Below are positions 57,701 to 64,000 of a stretch of 64,000 nucleotides of DNA, piece by piece. The stretch's first letter is position 1. Every line of letters begins with the position of its first letter. The notes below the pieces were generated by a model. The model was given only the letters and a program-made list of their open reading frames with translations. It was not told the origin of the DNA and ran no database searches. Source of the stretch: Macrostomum hystrix (lineage: Eukaryota > Platyhelminthes > Macrostomidae); contig CATNEN010000025.1 of NCBI GenBank assembly GCA_950097015.1, positions 5,136,001 to 5,200,000 of the forward strand, in the 5' to 3' direction. Made by a program: the position numbers and the translations under genes.

Positions 57701-60700
57701 CATATACTTGTATTCCAAGTAATCAAGAGTAAACCCTGATTACTACTGGAAGATCGTTGATTTTCCGATATGCATTCACTTATCTTTGCATCTTAGCACA
57801 ACTGTTTGCCTAGATCCACGACCTTCAGCTGAATTCTGTAACCCTTGCAGCCGAGCTGTAATTGCTGCATCTCTATATCCCGGATGTTTCTACCTGAATG
57901 AAGCTGAGAAAGAGGTGGTGTTTGAGCAATGCTACATTGACGCATGTGGTGAGTACAGTTGCTTAGAATTTAGCGTCCTAGATACCTTCAGATCTGAAAG
58001 ATACCGCAGCTTGAATAGTATCCGAAATCCTCCTTTCTAAAATTTCGAACAAATAGGTTTGTAAATCGATCCCTTTTATAAACCACAAGGAAAAAAACGG
58101 TGTTTGTGCCAACACATTATAAGATGTGATCTATTGTGCATCGCTGTGTGCGTGAATGTGTGAAATGTTACATCGGACACATTATTTAGCACATCTCTCA
58201 CAGACTTGGGATGAGAGGCGGGTGGGAAATTATTTGTACCTCATATTTTTTGTACAGTGGACGCCAGTGCCAGTGTCTCAGGAGCTATTAGGAACAGCAT
58301 TGGCTCTGCTCAGTTGGCCCGACAGTTCAGTCCCAGTTTGGATATTGGACTCTTTGGCTGCCGTTTTTACTCATGGAAGTGCACAATTAGCGACTTCCAG
58401 GAGATTATGCACCCAGAGAGCGGCGTTTGCTACAAGTTCATCAAGGAGAACTTTATCAAGGGTCTGAGCCTATCAGAGCTGACGGAGGCTACTCTAGATG
58501 TCCAGCTGTTCACGGACGCCACCGACTCATCTGGCATTAGTCCGAGGCAAGCTGACTATGCGTCCAAGTCTCTGCTGGCTACAACTGAAGAGTCTAAAGC
58601 TGATGAAAACAACGTGTTTAAGGTAGGCCTCTGATAAATAGCTCGTATTAAATACTTAACATATTTTATTGAGAACAAAACGCTTGTACAATGAAGGTCG
58701 TGATTGTGCCAGACGGAACATTCCCATGGCTGTCGCAGTCGTTTGGAGTCGTCAATGCCCAGAAATCAGAGTTTAAAGTGCGCCTAGACAAGTCTGTTCG
58801 ATTCCCGAAGCCCCCTTCAAGGGACTGTAACAGGAGTCCATCAGCTGTCACATATATGATTGACTATTGGAAGCCAGTCGGTCTCGGGTTAAATTTAACG
58901 TACGTTCTGCACGTCCGTATAACAACGCCTGGTAAAAATATTATCCTACGTAAGAATCTCGCTAATTAAAGCTCTGCTGTTTACACAGGGATCAAATGCA
59001 GACATCTTTTTCGCTGGTCAATGGCGTGACGAACTGGACTGCGAAGCTGGACATGCTAAAAAGTCTGATCGCTGGATTTAATGCATTGAAGTGAGCGCAA
59101 TCATCGACTTGATAATCGCCTTCTTAACAGTAGAACTACCAAGGGATTCCCCCTTGACAATTACTTGGTGCTGCACTTAAACTGAGAAACTCAAACACAC
59201 AGAAGTCAAGAACACGGCCCTACTTTTTGTTGCGCTTCTTCTAAAACAAGACTCTATTCGCAAGCCATTCAGATCCTTGATATACTCAACGGTTCTGGCC
59301 GAAGGTCAGATTTTTCCTATAAGATCTGATTTTATTTGTATTTTATACACCCCAATGCTGAATTTGCCCTGCGCCTGAGTGCGGCCTTGCCAGGCCTTCA
59401 AAATTTATCAGCACGTCATCCGAATGTGCCTGTATCTTCTCTGACTTCGGTGGTCACCGAACTTTATCTAGACGGAGCTGCTGGACCTTCAACAAGTGGA
59501 AGTTTAGTGTAGCCAAATATCGAGGCTTGGTCAGCGAAAGTAGAGAAATTCGTGTTTGACGGACTCCATAGCCGGCTGGAGGCACCCTGCTGACGATGCT
59601 GACGGCGTCGGGTTGGGGACAAATTTTTTGACGGACTAGGCGAGGGTCCTGTGGTTGAGCTTCGGCCAGCATTGAGGCTCGATCAGCGAAATGGGAGACA
59701 TTTGCATCAGGGTGTCTATAGTTGGCTGGTGCCACCTGTTGAAGGTTCAGCAGCTCTGTCTAGATAAAGGTAGGTGGCCACCGAAGACGGAGATGATGCA
59801 GGCACATTCGGATGCCGTGCTGATTAAGTTTGAAGGCCTGGCAAGGCCGCAATGAGGCGCGGTGCAAATTGTGTATCAGGTAGTATGAAATACACTAGCT
59901 CTTATGGGAAAATCTGACCTTCGGCGAGAGCTGTTGAATATCTCGACAGTCTGAATGGCTGGCGACTTGATTATTGTTTCAGAAGATGCGCAGCAAAAAG
60001 TTGGGCAGTGTTCTGAGCTTCCTGTGCTTGCATTGCTCCGTTCGGGTACAGCACAAATATTTGTCAGGTGGTTGGGGATTACCCCTTGGTACGAACACGG
60101 GCAGCAAAATGGCTTGGTAGTCCAACTGTTAAGTATAAAATATTTTTTTCACAGCTAGAAAATTTTTTACCATCCACCAGGAGCCCCATGAACAGAAAGT
60201 TGACATTCAAAGTCAGCACTCTGGAGGACTGTCTTAACGAGTTCGTGCTGCGAAGATTCACCGAAACCTGTCGCTGCCTTCCGACTTTTCTTCCGATCCC
60301 GGAGCAGCTGTTCCTTGCGTATCCCATCTGCTTCAACTCCACCGACGCCGATTACTTGTACGCCACTGACCGTTGCTACCTTAATCAGATTGAGCAAGTT
60401 AAAGCTTACCGTATCCAAGCGAGAGAGCACTGCAAAGCTCCATGTGAGACTCGAACTTACACAATCAGCCACACGACCTTTCCCTGGCCGAATCTCCGCA
60501 GTGAGTCCGCCGAAATATTTCTGTACAATTTAGCCAAGGCATTCGGCTACCCCAGTAAAGTTCAATCGCTCCGAGGATCAGGTGTTATATACTCGGCCTA
60601 CCTCATGCAAAGAAACCTTTTTTTGGACCCGGAAGCGAGCATTACGTCCTACGATTACCAGCTACTCACCCTGCAGGACCAGCTTGCGAGGGTGTCTGTC

Positions 60701-61220
60701 TCCGCTGCTCAGATGTTCGGCGAAGAGGTTGCTGAAGAAGAAGCCTACCCCGTCAAGAATCTCTTGGCTGACATGGGCGGTCAGTCCACCTTTAATTTAT
60801 TACCTATCATTGCCTAATATTATTTATGTACACAGCTAGGATTGATTGTTTGATGCGTTCTAAGTTATTTTTCCGATTTTATTTATGCCTATCGCTCTCA
60901 CCATTACAGGAATTATGGGTCTTTGGTGCGGCGTCTCAATCTTGACTGTGTGCGAGCTGCTGGAGCTGGTGCTGTTTGTGATCCTGAAGCTGATGCACTT
61001 CTTTCGCATTAGAAAGCAAACTTTAGGCGCCAATAAGGGCACTCGAAATGTTTATGTGATTTCCGAGAATGCTTCCACAGTCGTTGTGGAGAACAGCCTT
61101 GCTGTCGCGAATAACGGAGCTCCTGAAAGCGAGACAGAGGCTGTGTACGACATTCCTGGGTGTCATTCGGTATCGTCGGAGGGCGTCAACGAGGGTCCGA
61201 TTGAAGTCAGCAGCTTTTGA
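54759..61220 (+). CDS. DEG/ENaC channel with WSC and kringle domains, gene 4 (one apparent frameshift)
   Basis: Exons: 54759-54994, 55103-55401, 55629-55925, 56141-56440, 56644-56765, 56850-57047, 57541-57682, 57851-57948, 58258-58622, 58697-58899, 58989-59090, 60181-60779, 60910-61220. It would be about 1,090 residues. HG motif (TTAHGLGR), TM1 [32 protein letters not shown] (CAECCYKKNYKYIG, CYCSN, CEYSCPG, CGG), kringle 2 (SGRDCMAW, NYCRAA, PGCFYL, CYIDAC), [15 protein letters not shown] and TM2 LWCGVSILTVCELLEL. Exon 5 is 122 nt instead of the 123 found in the three other full copies: one base is lost around 56748-56755 (SYCNIPFC-type sequence became ataccataccatt). This shifts the frame and removes the last two kringle-1 cysteines. 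Everything else is open. It could be a real lesion or a sequencing error. The C terminus EVSSF resembles gene 2. Confidence 0.82.
57180..57475 (+). mobile_element. SINE-1 family, near full-length, in gene 4 intron 6
   Basis: Head tgtagcctagtgtttagagc (box A) and cgggggttcgattccagact (box B); body gcaagacacttaactctgca, cttcagttcacccagctgtt, ccatggactgaacaggtgta; end tggtgtagtcaattattatt. Confidence 0.85.
59262..59973. mobile_element. Long imperfect inverted repeat (fold-back/MITE-like) in gene 4 intron 11
   Basis: The left arm from about 59262 (agccattcagatccttgata, gccgaaggtcagattttt, gtgcggccttgccaggcctt, gacttcggtggtcacc) is matched in reverse complement by the right arm ending about 59973. 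Arms are about 230 bp around a less symmetric centre. No coding capacity and no target duplication found. The outer parts resemble the dispersed repeats at 20885 and 43450. Confidence 0.65.
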
Positions 61221-61526
61221 CTTATTCTGCTAAATCTTATGCTCCAAATGGTGATAGCTGCTTATCTGTGACTGCTGTTTTTGGATCATTTCCAACTGCG
61301 CCTATCAGCTATCGAATTGTTGATAGATACTCGTATGTTATGTGGCTATGCATGCCAAGTAATAGTACAGTAATCTAGAGTTCGGCTGTACATACACCAT
61401 ATATATTAATTATCCAAACATTTATCTTCTCTTTATTTTGGGCCCTCAGCTAATTTTTAGATGTGAATTTTTTCAGCTTTAATTTAAACAAAAATAGATT
61501 CAACAGAAAATGTAGCATAAGTGCAT

Positions 61527-61532
61527 AATAAA
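61527..61532 (+). terminator. Possible polyadenylation signal for gene 4
   Basis: aataaa about 306 bp after the stop, in AT-rich DNA. Weak; no nearer canonical signal was seen. Confidence 0.3.
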
Positions 61533-61619
61533 AATGTAACAAAAACAGGAAGATAAATAATTTTTTTATTGCCTTTTCAATGACAATTAGTTGCGTTTCT
61601 TTTTCAAATTCAATTACTA

Positions 61620-61912
61620 GGTTGTAGCCTTGTGGTTAGAGCGTGGGACTCACGACTTTAAGGTCGGGGGTTCGATTCCAGACTCCACTGGAACAATTTG
61701 TGACGGAGATTTTAAATCTCCGTGCTTCAGTTCACCCAGCTGTTAATTGGGTACCAGCATAAGCTGGGGCAATTGGGGGTGGGTGTGGCGTCCCCCCAGT
61801 CCATGGACTGAACTGGCGTACGCAGCCTTCAGATGCGGTGCACAATAGCTGCGGCTGTGCTGTTGGCTGCACATCAGGCCCATTGGGGCAGGTGTAATCA
61901 ATTATTATTAAT
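61620..61912 (+). mobile_element. SINE-1 family, full-length copy
   Basis: Clearest copy: gttgtagccttgtggttaga (box A), ggtcgggggttcgattccag (box B), cttcagttcacccagctgtt, gggtgtggcgtccccccagt, caatagctgcggctgtgctg and the tail gcaggtgtaatcaattatta. Confidence 0.87.
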
Positions 61913-63091
61913 TAAATTATGATTTTTTGTAAAAAACTAAGTCGAATGTCGGAATTAAGGTTAGTCCGAGCTTTATTGAAAACTTATTTCAAATGGATTC
62001 GTAACGCCATTGTCATGAGACTGGCTAGACTTTTTTGCCATAACTATCATTAAAAAAATGCTCAAAATTCAAACTTTTTTCTATCGTTTAAAAGTCGTGG
62101 TTTCGGCAGTCAGTGTCGCTTTTCACATTTTACTTTTTTCTTTGTCTTAATTTTAACCGTGCAATTCGTATGCGCTAATAGATTCTTGCTATACTTGCGA
62201 AATTGTCAGCGATAAACGTAATTATCGGCATACATAGTCATATGAACAATGATGGATGGTGAAGGCCTTTTAACAGTTTATTATCTATTGAAATAAACTA
62301 TCGAGCCTATTGAAATCTGACAAACTGAGATTGATCAGCTAGCTCCAGAATAATTAGCAAGAGTGAATACATACGAGACATACACATACACATACATTCT
62401 CGTAGAAGTAAGTGTATTATAGTCCAGACGACTGTGAAGAACTCACATTTGCTTGCCAGTCACTCATCTGCATGCGCTGTTGGTTAATCATATTTGCTTT
62501 CTCATCGAACTTAACAGTAAAGAAAGTGTTGATTTGGCAAAGGAAAACAGAAGTATATTTGGTAAACGAAGCGTTCTAAAACCGCAATAGAATCGTGCCA
62601 TTTTCAGATTTTTTATTTGAATTTTGACAGCTAATTTCTTTTATCGGATCTGAGGAAGCTGAGAAGCATAACCAAGCAGCAACTGGATGGCCAGGTAACA
62701 TATTGTTTCCCAATTCCTGTTGGCTCGCTGCCATTGGCATAAATGCTTTGGCTGCTACTGGCAACCGGTTTCAAATATACCCTTCCAGCCCACCCAACCC
62801 CAAAGCATTCTTTAAGGCAGCATTTTAGCTCCGGCCAGAAGAACTGACGTTTCTTTGTGCATAGAAATAACTCGCGTTTGTCATGCTGAGTAGAGAAACA
62901 CCTGAGCAGCGCTGGGCGGCAGAAGTTGCTCCAAGGCGTCCAAACCAACAACTTGCGCCACAGAAGGTAGGCGAAGGCTCAGATAAACACATTTAGTTAA
63001 TTACTAGCAAGTTTTACCCCCCTTCGGAGAGCAGAAATATTTTTAATTCGTCCAGTATATACTTTTTAGCAGCTGTATTTTCAGCTTTTTT
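61913..63091. other. Intergenic DNA upstream of gene 5
   Basis: AT-rich with no gene recognised. A reverse-strand open frame at 62631-62951 has several Cys but no family I know and no splice support. Confidence 0.5.
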
Positions 63092-63465
63092 TACGCTACA
63101 ATGATCCCCCAGTTGACAATGATCCCCAGTTGACAATGATCCCCCGTTGAAAATTATCCCCCAGTTGACAATGATCCCCAGTTGACAATGATCCCCAGTT
63201 GACAATGATCCCCCGTTGACAATTATCCCCCAGTTGACAATGATCCCCCATTTGATGATGACTCCCCATTGATGATGATCCCCAGTTGATGATGATCCCC
63301 CAGTTGACAATGATCCCCCAGTTGACAATGATCTTCCAGTTGACAATGATTCCCCAGTTGACCATGATCCCCCCAGTTGATGATGACTTCCAATTGATGA
63401 TGATCCCAGTTGACAATGATCCCCCAGTTGATGATGATCACCCAGTTGACAATGATCACCCAGTC
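63092..63465. repeat. 17-18-bp minisatellite upstream of gene 5
   Basis: Units of caatgatcccccagttga and shorter ccccagttga forms, with gatgatg variants around 63255-63300 and 63380-63440; about 21 copies. It ends about 340 bp before the gene 5 start codon. Confidence 0.93.
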
Positions 63466-63805
63466 CGCAGGATTCGATAGCAACTGCTTGAAGCATCTGG
63501 AAGCCGTCCACCGCTCAGCATTGCTGTGATATAGTGGGTTATGCAAAACAAAGGAAATTCATATCTGCCATCAGTTCTTCACTCTTAAACCAGCAGTAGT
63601 TATAACAATATGGTAAGAACGATGGCCATAACAGTAAATCAACAACAAAATTTCCATGCCTGGACTTTTAATGCTGGCGCAATGTTTGGCAGTGATACCC
63701 ATTCCTCTGATCCTAAAAAATCACACGCATATACACGCCTCATACGTCAGTCTGGGGTGGCGCTATGAGTCGAATCTTTCTTCTCTTCAGACACCGACGG
63801 ATCGG

Positions 63806-64000
63806 ATGGAGACAAATGACGAAATGTACAATGAGCCGATGCAAAATCCTACACCTAGCGGCGACGGTGACCGTAGCGGCGTTGGAAAGGCTGGGGAGTT
63901 CAGCCTCTCGGGCTCCTTCTGGGACTTCTGCGGCTATACTACTGCGCACGGCTTGGGCAGACTCGAGGCCCAGAGCAGGGCTTTTGGTCGCACCGTCTGG
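63806..64000 (+). CDS. DEG/ENaC family gene 5, first exon (runs off the window)
   Basis: Open from ATG 63806 to the last base, 65 codons. It has an acidic, low-complexity N terminus (METNDEMYNEP), then [16 protein letters not shown] with the HG gating motif of the family, and ends inside TM1 (AFGRTVW). The start is supported by alignment with genes 1-4 and by an acceptor-like cttctcttcag 16 bp upstream. Whether the downstream kringle and WSC exons are present cannot be seen. Confidence 0.82.
   Translation, partial: METNDEMYNEPMQNPTPSGDGDRSGVGKAGEFSLSGSFWDFCGYTTAHGLGRLEAQSRAFGRTVW

Noticed and set aside
61620-61690. Possible true tRNA gene
   Set aside because: Box A and B are present but the acceptor and other arms do not pair well and the same head plus body recurs many times; it is a SINE head.
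62631-62951. Reverse-strand Cys-containing open frame
   Set aside because: No family recognised, no splice sites or paralogue; likely chance.

Overview
The window is nuclear DNA of an invertebrate animal. Its genes are cut by many GT-AG introns, and it carries two families of tRNA-derived SINEs, a full-length non-LTR retrotransposon, a P-type transposon, a solo LTR and long minisatellites. The base composition, the dense repeats and splice-acceptor-like AGs just upstream of most start codons would fit a flatworm with spliced-leader trans-splicing (for example a macrostomid), but the species call is a guess.

Layout. Positions 1-9584 hold the last two recognisable exons of an unidentified Gln/Gly-rich protein (671-919 and 9375-9584). 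The roughly 8.4 kb intron between them contains three large minisatellite arrays; a fourth lies just upstream of the first exon. From about 13.7 kb to the right edge the window is a head-to-tail array, all on the + strand, of one gene family. It comprises gene 1 (13768-31548), a 3' pseudogene remnant (33195-35377), gene 2 (37042-43399), gene 3 (46683-53082, pseudogene), gene 4 (54759-61220) and the first exon of gene 5 (63806-64000, running off the window). Each full copy has 13 exons with conserved lengths and phases and would encode about 1,050-1,100 residues.

The family is a DEG/ENaC (amiloride-sensitive/FMRFamide-gated type) sodium channel. It has the N-terminal HG gating motif, TM1, the FPDVYIC segment after TM1, the cysteine-rich [11 protein letters not shown] and C..(Y)T...WPN region, and a TM2 with the GxS selectivity filter. 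What is unusual is exons 3-8, inserted between the post-TM1 segment and the rest of the ectodomain. By eye these encode two kringle domains and a WSC domain, with the WSC exon placed inside the first kringle between its third and fourth cysteines. Kringle plus WSC is the module pair of Kremen proteins. I know of no described channel with this architecture, and I regard it as the main discovery candidate.

The array is evolving quickly. Gene 1 carries a 5.8 kb LINE inserted in TM1 with a 10-bp target duplication; its intron 1 also holds a solo LTR, and intron 8 holds a P element nested in another DNA transposon. Gene 3 has several stops and a frameshift yet shares an almost identical exon 12 with gene 2, which suggests gene conversion. 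Gene 4 has a one-base deletion that removes two kringle cysteines. Gene 2 is the only fully intact copy, and it uses two GC-AG introns.

All domain and homology calls were made by reading the sequence without a database search. Exon borders rest on splice signals plus agreement of exon lengths and phases among paralogues.
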